From assembly GCF_014647675.1 (NCBI RefSeq), contig NZ_BMPQ01000038.1, positions 20,679-80,787 on the forward strand: a stretch of 60,109 nt of DNA, read 5' to 3'. The notes beneath the pieces were generated by a model. The model was not told where the DNA came from. It was given only the letters and a program-made list of their open reading frames with translations, and searched no databases. Below, in pieces: positions 1-7,775 of the stretch. Positions within the stretch are counted from its first letter, which is position 1. Each line of letters opens with the position of its first letter. The DNA is from Streptomyces flaveus (GTDB taxonomy: Bacteria > Actinomycetota > Actinomycetes > Streptomycetales > Streptomycetaceae). Both the position numbers and the translations under genes were made by a program.

Positions 1-1
1 C

Positions 2-1567
2 GACAGCGCGTCGACGGCCGCCGAACGCAAGGCGGCAGCCGTGAAGACCGGCCCGCTGTCGGCGGCCGAGGTCAAGTCGGCGTCCACGGCGTTCCTCACT
101 GCCTGGCAGAGCGGTGACGTCGCGAAGGCCGCCGCCACCACGAACGACACGGCGGCGGCCCGCACGCTGCTCACCGGGTACGGCAAAGAGGCGCACATCA
201 AGGACGTGACGCTCACCCCTGGCACCAGATCCGGCGCGAAGCTGCCGTTCTCCGTGAAGGGCACCGTCTCCTACAAGGGCCAGACCAAGGCCCTCTCGTA
301 CGACTCCCAGCTCACCGTCGTCCGCCGGGCCGAGGACGGAAAGCCGCTGGTCGACTGGCACTCCTCCGTCGTCCACCCGGATCTGGAGGACGGCGACCGG
401 CTGGTCACCGGGGAGGCCGGGACACCGCCGGTCAAGGCGCTCGACCGGGACGGCGGGGAGCTGACCGAGGCCAAGTACCCGTCCCTGGGGACGGTCCTTG
501 ACGGCCTGCGCGAGAAGTACGGCAAGAAGGCCGGCGGCAAGGCGGGCATCGAGCTGCGGGTGATCCGCAAGGGCTCCTCCGGAGATTCCGCCAAGGCGAC
601 CGAGGGCAACGAGGGGGCCCCCGACAAGACGCTGCTGGAACTGAGCAAGGGGACGCCCGGCACGGTCCGTACGACCCTCAACCCGAGCCTCCAGGCGACG
701 GCCGAGGGGCAGGTGGCCAAGAAGTCCAAGGCGTCGTTGGTCATGACGAAGGCGTCGACGGGCGAGATCCTGGCCGTCGCGAACTCCGGCCACGGCTTCA
801 ACACCGCCTTCCAGGGCTCCCTGGCGCCCGGCTCCACTATGAAGATCATCTCGGCGTCGCTGCTCCTCGACAAGGGGCTGGCGTCGATGGACAAGCAGCA
901 CCCGTGCCCCAAGTTCTCCACGTACGGCGGCTGGAAGTTCCAGAACGACGACAAGTTCGAGATCAAGGGCGGCACGTTCAAGGCGAGCTTCGCGCGCTCC
1001 TGCAACACGGCCTTCATCAGCCAGGCCAAGAAGCTCAGCGACGACGATCTGACGAAGCAGGCCCAGGAGGTCTTCGGGCTCGGCAAGAACGACTGGCAGA
1101 TCGGGGTGTCCAGCTTCGACGGCGCGGTGCCGGTGCAGTCCGACGCCCAGATGGCGGCCTCGCTGATCGGCCAGGGCGCGGTCCGGATGAACCCGCTGAA
1201 CATGGCGTCGGTCGTCGCGACGGCGAAGACCGGCACCTTCCACCAGCCCTACCTGGTGTCTCCGGACGTCGACGACCGTACGCTCGCGAAGGCGCCCCGT
1301 TCGCTGTCCGCCTCCACGCGGGCCCAGTTGCAGCAGCTGCTGCAGTACACGGCGGCGGCGGGCACGGCGGCCGAGGCGATGGCGGGCCTCGGTTCCGACT
1401 TCGGCGCGAAGACCGGCTCCGCGGAGGTGGACGGTCAGAAGAAGCCCAACGGCTGGTTCACGGCGTGGAAGGGCGACTTGGCTGCCGCCGGCGTGGTGCA
1501 GCAGGGCGGGCATGGCGGCGAAGCCGCTGGCCCGCTCGTGGCGGCGATGCTCAAGGCGGGGAGCTAG
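2..1567 (+). CDS. class B penicillin-binding protein, 5' end outside window
   Basis: Peptidoglycan DD-transpeptidase acting outside the membrane. The frame is open from base 2, so the GTG at 41 is probably internal and the true start and membrane anchor lie upstream. Counting from that GTG, residues ~10-110 look like the NTF2-like MecA N-terminal domain and ~210-505 form the transpeptidase. The active-site motifs are present: STMK around Ser265, SCN around Ser320 and KTGS around Lys457. It faces an SsgA-like gene across a strong hairpin. SsgA-like proteins are known to direct cell-wall enzymes in Streptomyces, so the pairing may be functional, but that is inference. Confidence 0.93.
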   Translation, partial: DSASTAAERKAAAVKTGPLSAAEVKSASTAFLTAWQSGDVAKAAATTNDTAAARTLLTGYGKEAHIKDVTLTPGTRSGAKLPFSVKGTVSYKGQTKALSYDSQLTVVRRAEDGKPLVDWHSSVVHPDLEDGDRLVTGEAGTPPVKALDRDGGELTEAKYPSLGTVLDGLREKYGKKAGGKAGIELRVIRKGSSGDSAKATEGNEGAPDKTLLELSKGTPGTVRTTLNPSLQATAEGQVAKKSKASLVMTKASTGEILAVANSGHGFNTAFQGSLAPGSTMKIISASLLLDKGLASMDKQHPCPKFSTYGGWKFQNDDKFEIKGGTFKASFARSCNTAFISQAKKLSDDDLTKQAQEVFGLGKNDWQIGVSSFDGAVPVQSDAQMAASLIGQGAVRMNPLNMASVVATAKTGTFHQPYLVSPDVDDRTLAKAPRSLSASTRAQLQQLLQYTAAAGTAAEAMAGLGSDFGAKTGSAEVDGQKKPNGWFTAWKGDLAAAGVVQQGGHGGEAAGPLVAAMLKAGS

Positions 1568-1640
1568 GCGCTCCGCTGGAAAGCACAGTTCGACGCTGCG
1601 GGTCCGTCGTGGCTGGTCGCGCAGTTCCCCGCGCCCCTGG
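1565..1640 (+). repeat. dispersed stop-codon-linked repeat, copy 1
   Basis: It begins at the stop codon of the penicillin-binding protein with GCGCTCCGCTGGAA and runs through a GGCTGGTCGCGCAGTTCCCC block into the terminator stem. Similar copies follow other genes at about 29637, 44086 (minus strand) and, in part, 60000. Confidence 0.75.
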
Positions 1641-1676
1641 AAGGAAGGCCTGCGGCCTCCTTTCAGGGGCGCGGGG
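1627..1676. terminator. strong bidirectional hairpin between convergent genes
   Basis: CCCCGCGCCCCTG (1627-1639) pairs with CAGGGGCGCGGGG (1664-1676), and the GGCC-rich interior also pairs. It sits between two convergent genes, so it can end transcripts from both. Confidence 0.85.
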
Positions 1677-1686
1677 CTTCACCCAC

Positions 1687-2037
1687 TCAGCTCCTGTGAG
1701 CCACCGGCGCTCCCGCCGTGTACGTACGACGGAGGAAGCGGACCAGCGCTTTCACGTCGAACTGCACGACCTCCACCCCTTTCGGCGAGTGGAACTCCAT
1801 CACGGCCTGCACCCGGCCGCACGGCCATATGCGTATGTCACCGGAGGCGGCCGGAGTGCGCAGCCCCCGTTCGAGGAGGTCGCGAGCGACAACCCACTCG
1901 TGGTGCCCGGGAAGGGTGACGTGCACCTCGGGCGGCTCGGCCTCGGGGTCGTAGCGGAGGGCGACCGGGACCGCGGGTAGGTCCTCCGCCGAATCCGTCA
2001 CGATGTGGGCGCGCGCGTACTGCTCGACGGCGGACAT
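1687..2037 (-). CDS. SsgA family (SALP) sporulation/cell-division regulator
   Basis: A 116-residue protein of the sporulating-actinomycete SsgA-like family, which controls the place and timing of cell-wall synthesis and septation. Family features seen are a short N-terminus with MSAVEQYARAHIV, a central LPGHHEWVVARDLLERGL block, and a C-terminal HSPKGVEVVQFD segment. An open frame extends further upstream to 2175, but the ATG at 2037 has a good GAAGGAG ribosome site and matches the family length. It converges on the penicillin-binding protein gene and is divergent from the nickel/cobalt transporter. Which SALP subgroup it belongs to cannot be settled by eye. Confidence 0.9.
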   Translation of the reverse strand: MSAVEQYARAHIVTDSAEDLPAVPVALRYDPEAEPPEVHVTLPGHHEWVVARDLLERGLRTPAASGDIRIWPCGRVQAVMEFHSPKGVEVVQFDVKALVRFLRRTYTAGAPVAHRS

Positions 2038-2155
2038 CGGTCGCTCCTTCGCCGGGGGGTCCGGGGGACCCTGTGAGAACCCTTTGGGCTGATTTCTATC
2101 CAATGTCGCATATTTCGTGGATTGCGCTCCCGGGCTATTGATGGACACCTCGCTC

Positions 2156-2186
2156 TTGCAAGCTGTTCGCAACAAGGCACTATCAT
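2156..2186 (+). promoter_or_regulatory. Nur-type nickel operator and -10 box of the ECF transporter operon
   Basis: TTGCAA-GCTGT-TCGCAA (2156-2172) is an inverted repeat matching the known Streptomyces Nur box, tTGCaa-N5-ttGCAA, with one mismatch. TATCAT at 2181-2186 is a plausible -10, so bound Nur would cover the -35 region. This favours nickel over cobalt as the substrate. Confidence 0.75.
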
Positions 2187-2231
2187 CAAACGGTTAGCCA
2201 GCCGGCCGGACCCCGGAAGCGGAGCCCATCC

Positions 2232-3281
2232 ATGCACGTGCCCGACGGATTCATCAACGCCCCCGTCTCCCTGGCCACCGGAGCCGTCGCCGCCGGAGCC
2301 GTCGCCGTGAGCCTGCGCGGCGCCCGGCGCGAACTCGACGAACGCACCGCCCCGCTCGCGGGCCTGGTCGCCGCCTTCATCTTCGCCGTGCAGATGCTGA
2401 ACTTCCCGGTCGCGGCAGGCACCAGCGGCCACCTCCTCGGCGGCGCCCTCGCGGCGATACTCGTCGGCCCCTATACCGGTGTCCTCTGTGTCTCCGTCGT
2501 GCTGCTCATGCAGGGCATCCTCTTCGCGGACGGCGGCCTCACCGCGCTCGGCGTGAACATCACGATCATGGCGGTGGTCACGACGGTCGTGGCCTACGCC
2601 GCGTTCCGCGGCCTTGTAAAACTCCTGCCCAAGAAGCGCCGCTCCATTACCGTCTCCGCGTTCATCGCCGCCGTGCTCTCCGTGCCGGCCGCCGCCGCGG
2701 CCTTCACGCTCGTCTACGCGATCGGCGGCACCACGGACGTGCCCATCGGGCAGGTCCTGACCGCCATGGTCGGCGTCCACGTCCTCATCGGCATCGGCGA
2801 GGCCGCGATCACCGCGCTCACGGTCGGCGCCGTCATCGCCGTACGACCGGACCTCGTGTACGGCGCCCGCGGACTGACCGCCCCGCTGAAGCTCCGCGTG
2901 AACGGCGAGCTGGTCGACGCCCCGGCCGCCGAGCCCGCCCCGGTCACCGCCCGGTCCCCCCGCAAGGTCCTGCTCGTCGGCCTCGCGGCCTCCCTCGTCC
3001 TCGCCGGTTTCGTCAGCTTCTACGCCTCCGCCAGCCCCGACGGCCTGGAGAAGGTCGCCGCCGACAAGGGCATCGACGCCAAGGCCGAGGACCACGCCGC
3101 CGCCGACTCCCCACTGGCCGACTACGGCATCGAGGGCATCACCGACTCCCGCCTCTCCGGCGGCCTCGCGGGCGTGATCGGCGTGGGCGTCACGGTGGTC
3201 GCGGGCACGGGCATCTTCTGGTCCGTACGCAAGCGCCGTACGTCCGAGACCTCGCCCTCGTCAGTTCCCGAGAAGGTCTGA
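2232..3281 (+). CDS. cbiM: ECF transporter substrate-capture permease, CbiM/NikM fused to CbiN/NikN
   Basis: Membrane S-component of an energy-coupling-factor importer for Ni2+ or Co2+. The N-terminus MHVPDGFINAP carries the CbiM metal-binding signature (free amino end plus His2). Residues ~10-215 are hydrophobic helices of CbiM. After a linker, residues ~240-335 form a CbiN-like module with the PDGLE motif between two membrane segments, so the usual separate small CbiN subunit is fused on. GGAG at 2221-2224 supports the start. The next gene begins one base after the stop, which implies a transcript with CbiQ and CbiO. The upstream Nur box suggests repression by nickel. Confidence 0.93.
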   Translation: MHVPDGFINAPVSLATGAVAAGAVAVSLRGARRELDERTAPLAGLVAAFIFAVQMLNFPVAAGTSGHLLGGALAAILVGPYTGVLCVSVVLLMQGILFADGGLTALGVNITIMAVVTTVVAYAAFRGLVKLLPKKRRSITVSAFIAAVLSVPAAAAAFTLVYAIGGTTDVPIGQVLTAMVGVHVLIGIGEAAITALTVGAVIAVRPDLVYGARGLTAPLKLRVNGELVDAPAAEPAPVTARSPRKVLLVGLAASLVLAGFVSFYASASPDGLEKVAADKGIDAKAEDHAAADSPLADYGIEGITDSRLSGGLAGVIGVGVTVVAGTGIFWSVRKRRTSETSPSSVPEKV

Positions 3282-3282
3282 C

Positions 3283-4044
3283 ATGGGTGCGGGCCACGCG
3301 CACAAGCTCTACCGGCACGGGCACTCGCCCGTGCACGCCCTGCCGCCGCACACCAAGCTCGCGGCCGTCTTCGCCTTCGTCATCGTCGTCGTCTCGACCC
3401 CGCGCGAGGCGATGTGGGCCTTCGCGCTGTACGCCGTGCTGCTCGCGGCCGTCGCGTACGCGGCCCGCGTACCGGCCGGCTTCCTGCTGAAGCGGCTGCT
3501 GATCGAGGTGCCGTTCGTGGCCTTCGCGGTACTGATGCCGTTCGTGGCGCAGGGCGAACGCGTGGAAGTACTCGGGATGTCCCTGAGCGTGAACGGCCTG
3601 TGGGGCGCCTGGAACGTACTCGCCAAGGGCACCCTCGGCGTCGCCGCCTCCGCACTGCTCGCCTCCACCACCGAACTGCGCGAACTGCTCCTGGGACTGC
3701 AGCGGTTGAAGCTCCCGCCGCTCCTCGTACAGATCGCCTCCTTCATGATCCGGTACGGCGACGTCATCGCGGACGAGATGCGGCGGATGAAGATCGCGCG
3801 GGAGTCGCGCGGCTTCGAGGCCCGCGGCGTACGGTCCTGGGGCGTCCTCGCCAAGTCGGCGGGCGCGCTGTTCATCCGGTCGTACGAGCGCGGGGAGCGG
3901 GTGCATCTCGCCATGGTGAGCCGGGGTTACACCGGTTCCATGCCGGTCATCGACGAAGTGACCGCGTCCCGGGCGCAGTGGTCGTACGCCCTTGCCCTGC
4001 CCAGTACGGCCCTTGTCGTGTGTCTGTTGGGATGGACCCTGTGA
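3283..4044 (+). CDS. cbiQ: ECF transporter T-component CbiQ/NikQ
   Basis: Transmembrane coupling protein, 253 residues, that links the ATPase to the CbiM-type substrate component. It has several hydrophobic helices between ~25 and ~130. The cytoplasmic coupling segment has the family ARESRGFEARG pattern near residue 175, with a final helix at the C-terminus. Its stop overlaps the possible GTG start of the ATPase gene at 4041, so translation is probably coupled. Confidence 0.93.
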   Translation: MGAGHAHKLYRHGHSPVHALPPHTKLAAVFAFVIVVVSTPREAMWAFALYAVLLAAVAYAARVPAGFLLKRLLIEVPFVAFAVLMPFVAQGERVEVLGMSLSVNGLWGAWNVLAKGTLGVAASALLASTTELRELLLGLQRLKLPPLLVQIASFMIRYGDVIADEMRRMKIARESRGFEARGVRSWGVLAKSAGALFIRSYERGERVHLAMVSRGYTGSMPVIDEVTASRAQWSYALALPSTALVVCLLGWTL

Positions 4045-4793
4045 CAACCCCCTCTCTGGAAGTGGCCGGACTGGCCTTCGCGTACCCCGACGGCCACCAG
4101 GCCCTGTTCGGCGTCGACTTCACCGTCGCGCGCGGTGAGCGCGTGGCGCTGCTCGGGCCGAACGGCGCCGGGAAGACCACGCTCGTGCTGCACCTCAACG
4201 GCATCCTGACCGGCGGCACCGGCACCGTGACGGTCGCCGGGCTGCCCGTCGGCAAGAAGCACATGGCCGAGATCCGGCGGAAGGTCGGCATCGTCTTCCA
4301 GGACCCGGACGACCAGCTGTTCATGCCGACCGTGCGCGAGGACGTGGCCTTCGGACCCGCGGCGGCCGGCCTGAAGGGGCCGGAACTGGAGACGCGCGTA
4401 CACACGGCGCTGGAGCGGGTCGGCATGGAGGCCTTCGCGAACCGTCCCCCGCACCATCTGTCGTTCGGGCAGCGGCGGCGGGTGGCGGTCGCGACCGTGC
4501 TGGCGATGGAGCCGGAGATCCTGGTCCTGGACGAGCCGTCGTCCAACCTCGACCCCGCCTCGCGGCGCGAACTCGCCGACATCCTGCGGTCGTTGGACGT
4601 CACCGTCCTCATGGTCACGCACGACCTGCCGTACGCCCTCGAACTGTGCCCCCGCTCCCTGATCCTCAGCGAGGGCGTGATCGCCGCGGACGGGAAAACG
4701 GGCGAACTGCTCTCGGACGAGGAGCTGATGCGGGAGCATCGTCTGGAGCTGCCCTTCGGCTTCGATCCGCGTTCCGTGACAATGGGCGCGTGA
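4032..4793 (+). CDS. cbiO: ECF transporter ATPase CbiO/NikO
   Basis: ABC ATPase that powers the nickel/cobalt ECF importer. Walker A is GPNGAGKT near residue 40, the Q-loop is VFQDPDDQLF, the signature is LSFGQRRRVAVA, Walker B is ILVLDEPSSNLD and the H-loop is VTHD. The family-typical DPDDQLF is complete. The start is either the ATG at 4032 or the GTG at 4041, which overlaps the preceding stop as GTGA. The gene ends in another GTGA overlap with the MarR-type regulator, so ohrR is probably at least partly cotranscribed with the transporter. Confidence 0.93.
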   Translation: MDPVTTPSLEVAGLAFAYPDGHQALFGVDFTVARGERVALLGPNGAGKTTLVLHLNGILTGGTGTVTVAGLPVGKKHMAEIRRKVGIVFQDPDDQLFMPTVREDVAFGPAAAGLKGPELETRVHTALERVGMEAFANRPPHHLSFGQRRRVAVATVLAMEPEILVLDEPSSNLDPASRRELADILRSLDVTVLMVTHDLPYALELCPRSLILSEGVIAADGKTGELLSDEELMREHRLELPFGFDPRSVTMGA

Positions 4794-5272
4794 CGAACGA
4801 CGAGACCGAGAAGACCACGGTCAGGGGCCAAGGCTCGCTCTTCCTGGACGACCAGCTGTGCTTCGCGCTGTACGCCGCCCACCGCGCGGTGACGGCCGCG
4901 TACCGCCCGCTGCTCGACGAACTCGGCCTCACCTACCCGCAGTATCTCGTCCTGCTGGCCCTGTGGGAGCGCGGCGAGACGCCGGTCAAGGAGCTGGCGG
5001 CCGCCCTGCGGCTCGACTACGGCACGGTGTCCCCGCTCCTGAAGCGGCTGGAGGCGGCGGGCCTGGTGCGGCGTGAGCGGTCGGCGCGGGATGAGCGGTC
5101 GGTGCTCGTCGCGGTCACGGGACGCGGGGAGGAGCTGCGGGAGCGCGCGGAGTGCGTACCTGGCGCACTGCTCACGGCGACGGGGCTCGGCGGGCCGGAG
5201 GTCGCGCGGTTGCGCGAGGAGTTGTGGCGGCTGGCGGAGAAGGCTGAGGCCGCGGCGGACCGTACCCGCTGA
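4790..5272 (+). CDS. ohrR: OhrR, MarR-family organic peroxide sensor-repressor
   Basis: A 160-residue winged-helix repressor starting at a GTG that overlaps the cbiO stop. The N-terminus LDDQLCFALYAAHRA contains Cys24 at the place of the redox-sensing cysteine of OhrR proteins. The winged-helix region spans ~45-125 (YGTVSPLLKRLEAAGLVRRERS). The only regulatory target suggested by position is the adjacent ohr gene 106 bases downstream. Oxidation of the cysteine by organic hydroperoxides releases OhrR from DNA in characterised members. The odd point is that it is physically the tail of a metal-transporter operon. Confidence 0.92.
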   Translation: MTNDETEKTTVRGQGSLFLDDQLCFALYAAHRAVTAAYRPLLDELGLTYPQYLVLLALWERGETPVKELAAALRLDYGTVSPLLKRLEAAGLVRRERSARDERSVLVAVTGRGEELRERAECVPGALLTATGLGGPEVARLREELWRLAEKAEAAADRTR

Positions 5273-5324
5273 TCTCGCGTTACCCACGGTTGCTACCCCC
5301 TGGTAACAGCGGCCCGGCTACCGC

Positions 5325-5350
5325 CAAGTACCTTGTGCACGATGTACTTG
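5325..5350 (+). promoter_or_regulatory. candidate OhrR operator upstream of ohr
   Basis: CAAGTAC (5325-5331) and GTACTTG (5344-5350) form an inverted repeat separated by 12 bases. A second, looser pair GTTACC/GGTAAC lies at 5279-5307. Position between ohrR and ohr supports a regulatory role; binding is inferred. Confidence 0.5.
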
Positions 5351-5378
5351 TGCGCATGCCTTCTGGGGGAGGCCAACC

Positions 5379-5828
5379 ATGACTGATGGCACCGCTGTTG
5401 TCGACACCCGCCCGACAAAGATCATGTACGTCGCCGAGGCCACCGCGCACGGCGGTCGCGACGGCTACGTCACCAGCCAGGACGGTCAGATCGAACTGAA
5501 GGTCGCGATGCCGCCCGCCCTCGGCGGCGACGGCAACGGCACGAACCCGGAGCAGCTGTTCGCGGCCGGCTTCAGCGCCTGCTTCCACAACGCGCTGGTC
5601 CTCGTCGGCCGCCGCGCCGGCTTCGACCTCACCGGTTCCACGGTCGCCGCGAAGGTCGGCATCGGCCCGAACAAGCAGCGGGGCTACGGACTCGCGGTCG
5701 CCCTCAGCGTCTCGCTGCCCGTCCTCGACGCGGGCATCGCATCGAAGCTGGTGGACGCGGCCCACGAGGTCTGCCCGTACTCGAACGCGACGCGGGGGAA
5801 CATCGACGTGACGATTCTGCTTGGCTGA
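5379..5828 (+). CDS. ohr: Ohr organic hydroperoxide reductase
   Basis: A 149-residue cytoplasmic thiol peroxidase that reduces organic hydroperoxides, in known members with lipoylated partner proteins. Both catalytic cysteines are present: Cys68 in FSACFHNA and Cys132 in EVCPYSNATRGN. The ATG follows a GGGGGAGG ribosome site. It is paired with ohrR just upstream, the standard regulator-enzyme arrangement. A hairpin overlaps its stop codon. Confidence 0.96.
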   Translation: MTDGTAVVDTRPTKIMYVAEATAHGGRDGYVTSQDGQIELKVAMPPALGGDGNGTNPEQLFAAGFSACFHNALVLVGRRAGFDLTGSTVAAKVGIGPNKQRGYGLAVALSVSLPVLDAGIASKLVDAAHEVCPYSNATRGNIDVTILLG

Positions 5829-5857
5829 AGGAGGCGACCGGGACAACGGTCCTTCAG
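5825..5857 (+). terminator. hairpin over the ohr stop codon
   Basis: CTGAAGGA (5825-5832) pairs with TCCTTCAG (5850-5857) around a 17-base loop. It is a modest stem that could attenuate read-through into the serine hydrolase gene. Confidence 0.5.
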
Positions 5858-5875
5858 CGAGACAGGAGTACGAAC

Positions 5876-7048
5876 GTGGACGTGCACGGCACAGTGGCCG
5901 AGGGCTTCGAGCCGGTCAGGGACGCGTTCGTACGGAACTTCGCGGTGCTCGGGGACCGGGGCGCGGCGGTGGCCGTGTACCGGGACGGGCGCAAGGTGGT
6001 CGACCTGTGGGGCGGGACGCGCGATGTCGACGGCACCGAGCCCTGGGAGCGGGGCACGGCCCAGATCATGCGCTCGGCGACCAAGGGCGTCGCCGCCGCC
6101 GTACCGCTGCTGTTGCACCAGCGCGGGGAGTTGGACCTGGACGCACCGGTCGGCGAGTACTGGCCGGAGTTCAAGGCGCGCGGCAAGGACCGCGTGCTGG
6201 TCCGGCACGTGCTGAACCATCGGGCCGGGCTCCCGGTGCTCGACCGCCCGCTCACGCCGGAGGAGGCCCTGGAACCTTCGAAGGGCCCCGAGGCCGTGGC
6301 CGCCCAAGCCCCCGTCTGGGCGCCCGGCACGGATCACGGCTATCACGCGCTGACGTACGGCTGGATGCTCGACGAGTTGGTGCGGCGCGTGACAGGACAC
6401 GGCACCGGTGAGTGGATCGCGTCGGAGATCGCCGGGCCGCTGGGCCTGGACCTGTGGCTGGGGCTGCCGGCGGAGGAGGAGGCAGCGGGCCGGACCGGCC
6501 GCGTCGGCCGGATCGAGGCACCGGAGCCGGCCGGGGCGGGCCCGCGCCTCCGCCCGAAGCGCGCGGTCACCGAGGCCTACGACGACCCCTCCTCCCTCAC
6601 CCGGCGGGCCTTCGCCGCGATCACCCCGTTCCCCGACCAGAACGACCCGGCGTACCGCGCGGCGACGCTCCCCGCGACGAACGGCATCGCGACGGCGGAC
6701 GGCCTGGCCCGCTTCTACGCTTCGCTGATCGGTGAAGTGGACGGCATATCGCGGCTGTTCACGCCGGAGACCCTGGCGGCGGCCCGCAAGGAGGAGTCGG
6801 CAGGCCCCGACCGAATCCTGGTGATCAACACCCGCTTCGGCCTCGGCCACATGCTCCACGGCTCGGCCTCACCCTTCCTGTCCCCCGGCTCCTTCGGCCA
6901 CCCGGGCCGCGGCGGCCCCCTCGGCTTCGCCGACCCCGAGTCGGGCATCGCTCTCGGCTACGTGACGAACGGCTTCCGCAAGACGGTGACGGCGGATCCG
7001 CGGGCACAGGCGCTGGTACGGGCGGTACGGGCGGCGCAGTCGTCGTAG
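5876..7048 (+). CDS. serine hydrolase of the beta-lactamase class C / esterase EstB family
   Basis: A 390-residue hydrolase with no clear signal peptide, so probably cytoplasmic. The nucleophile motif SATK (Ser-x-x-Lys) lies in MRSATKGVAAAV and a Tyr-containing HALTYGWMLDELVRR segment follows. These are family features of EstB-type carboxylesterases and other beta-lactamase-fold enzymes; the substrate is unknown. GTG 5876 has an AGGAG site. The last codons, encoding VRAAQSS, lie inside a 23-bp sequence repeated perfectly at 15762-15784. That suggests an insertion took place at the 3' end of this gene. Confidence 0.88.
   Translation: MDVHGTVAEGFEPVRDAFVRNFAVLGDRGAAVAVYRDGRKVVDLWGGTRDVDGTEPWERGTAQIMRSATKGVAAAVPLLLHQRGELDLDAPVGEYWPEFKARGKDRVLVRHVLNHRAGLPVLDRPLTPEEALEPSKGPEAVAAQAPVWAPGTDHGYHALTYGWMLDELVRRVTGHGTGEWIASEIAGPLGLDLWLGLPAEEEAAGRTGRVGRIEAPEPAGAGPRLRPKRAVTEAYDDPSSLTRRAFAAITPFPDQNDPAYRAATLPATNGIATADGLARFYASLIGEVDGISRLFTPETLAAARKEESAGPDRILVINTRFGLGHMLHGSASPFLSPGSFGHPGRGGPLGFADPESGIALGYVTNGFRKTVTADPRAQALVRAVRAAQSS
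7025..7047 (+). repeat. 23-bp direct repeat, left copy
   Basis: Identical to 15762-15784. It covers the last seven sense codons of the serine hydrolase gene and the first two bases of its stop. The 8.7 kb between the two copies is rich in accessory genes and IS elements, so the pair may be attachment or target-duplication scars. Confidence 0.8.
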
Positions 7049-7227
7049 CCGAGTCCCCCGCTGTTCCTCGCTCGATCTGGTGCGCCTGTGGTGCGGGCCA
7101 TGCGGTGCGCAGCGGTCGGCCGTCCTCGACCACGCAGCGAGCCAGATGCCGGAAGGTCCTCACCCGGGACCCGCACCATCCGTCCACAACCTCCCGAGAC
7201 AGCACGATCAGCGGGCAAGATGGCCTC
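7049..7227. other. intergenic stretch inside the left edge of the accessory block
   Basis: I see no convincing gene here. Minus-strand frames across 6958-7218 are open but have no recognisable domain and run antisense into the hydrolase gene. The segment presumably holds the promoter of the repeat protein that starts at 7228. Confidence 0.4.
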
Positions 7228-7599
7228 ATGACAAAGCTGTCGGTACGGTCGGTCCGTCGCACTCCCTCCGGTTCGGTGCTGTCGTTGTGGTCACAGGACT
7301 CCGTGTTGTCGATCGGCTCAGTGGGTTCGGTGCTGTCCGTGGGGTCCGTCGGTTCGGCCTTGTCGGTCGGCTCGATCGGAAGTGCCCTGTCGGTCGGCTC
7401 GATCGGTTCCGCCCTGGCGCTGATCTCAACCGGGTCGTGGCTGAGTACAGGATCGTTGTTCTCCGCGCAGTCGCGGTGGTCGGTGCTGTCCTGGCGTTCC
7501 TCTCGCGGTTTCCTGGCCGCGGGAGCGGTAGGGGCAGCGGCCGGAAGCGCCCTGCTGTTGGCCCAGATGCTGCACAAGGCCGAAACCGGCACCGAATGA
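7228..7599 (+). CDS. nonapeptide-repeat Ser/Gly/Leu protein with C-terminal membrane helix
   Basis: Unrecognised 123-residue protein. Residues ~14-95 consist of about nine degenerate nine-residue repeats such as GSVLSVGSV, GSALSVGSI (twice) and GSWLSTGSL. The regular alternation of small and aliphatic residues could form a beta-solenoid or an amyloid-like stack. Residues ~97-118 are a hydrophobic segment (AAGAVGAAAGSALLLAQML) that could be a membrane helix. The ATG at 7228 is the start nearest the repeats; an open frame continues upstream to 7105 without a repeat signature. The repeat unit is also visible in the DNA as 27-bp imperfect repeats. Function unknown. Confidence 0.7.
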   Translation: MTKLSVRSVRRTPSGSVLSLWSQDSVLSIGSVGSVLSVGSVGSALSVGSIGSALSVGSIGSALALISTGSWLSTGSLFSAQSRWSVLSWRSSRGFLAAGAVGAAAGSALLLAQMLHKAETGTE

Positions 7600-7656
7600 T
7601 CCAAGTCAGGCTGAGAGGACATTCCGCTCCGCGTTTCAGCCCGAAATGGATACTTG

Positions 7657-7673
7657 GAGCTCGTAACACGATC
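7657..7673 (+). repeat. solo IS-end remnant
   Basis: GAGCTCGTAACACGATC is identical to the reverse complement of 14112-14128, the outer tip of the right IS end near 14.1 kb. No transposase is attached, so it looks like a scar of the same IS family. Confidence 0.55.
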
Positions 7674-7729
7674 ACGATCCGGGCTTCTTGAGGCGTGTCC
7701 ACGCACACGCGGGTCGTCGGCGGTGCGGG

Positions 7730-7755
7730 CCCCGAAGGCGCGATGTCCTTCGGGG
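7730..7755. terminator. hairpin terminator of the SDR gene
   Basis: CCCCGAAGG (7730-7738) pairs with CCTTCGGGG (7747-7755) across an 8-base loop, just downstream of the minus-strand SDR stop. Confidence 0.75.
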
Positions 7756-7775
7756 CGCGCGGCAGGGGTTCGCGT

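Noticed and set aside
2038..2231. cobalamin riboswitch upstream of the CbiM-type gene
   Set aside because: No B12-box-like sequence or room for the aptamer was seen; the promoter carries a Nur-type box instead.
7240..7480. CRISPR-like array
   Set aside because: The repeats are 27-bp imperfect coding repeats (nonapeptides), with no spacers.
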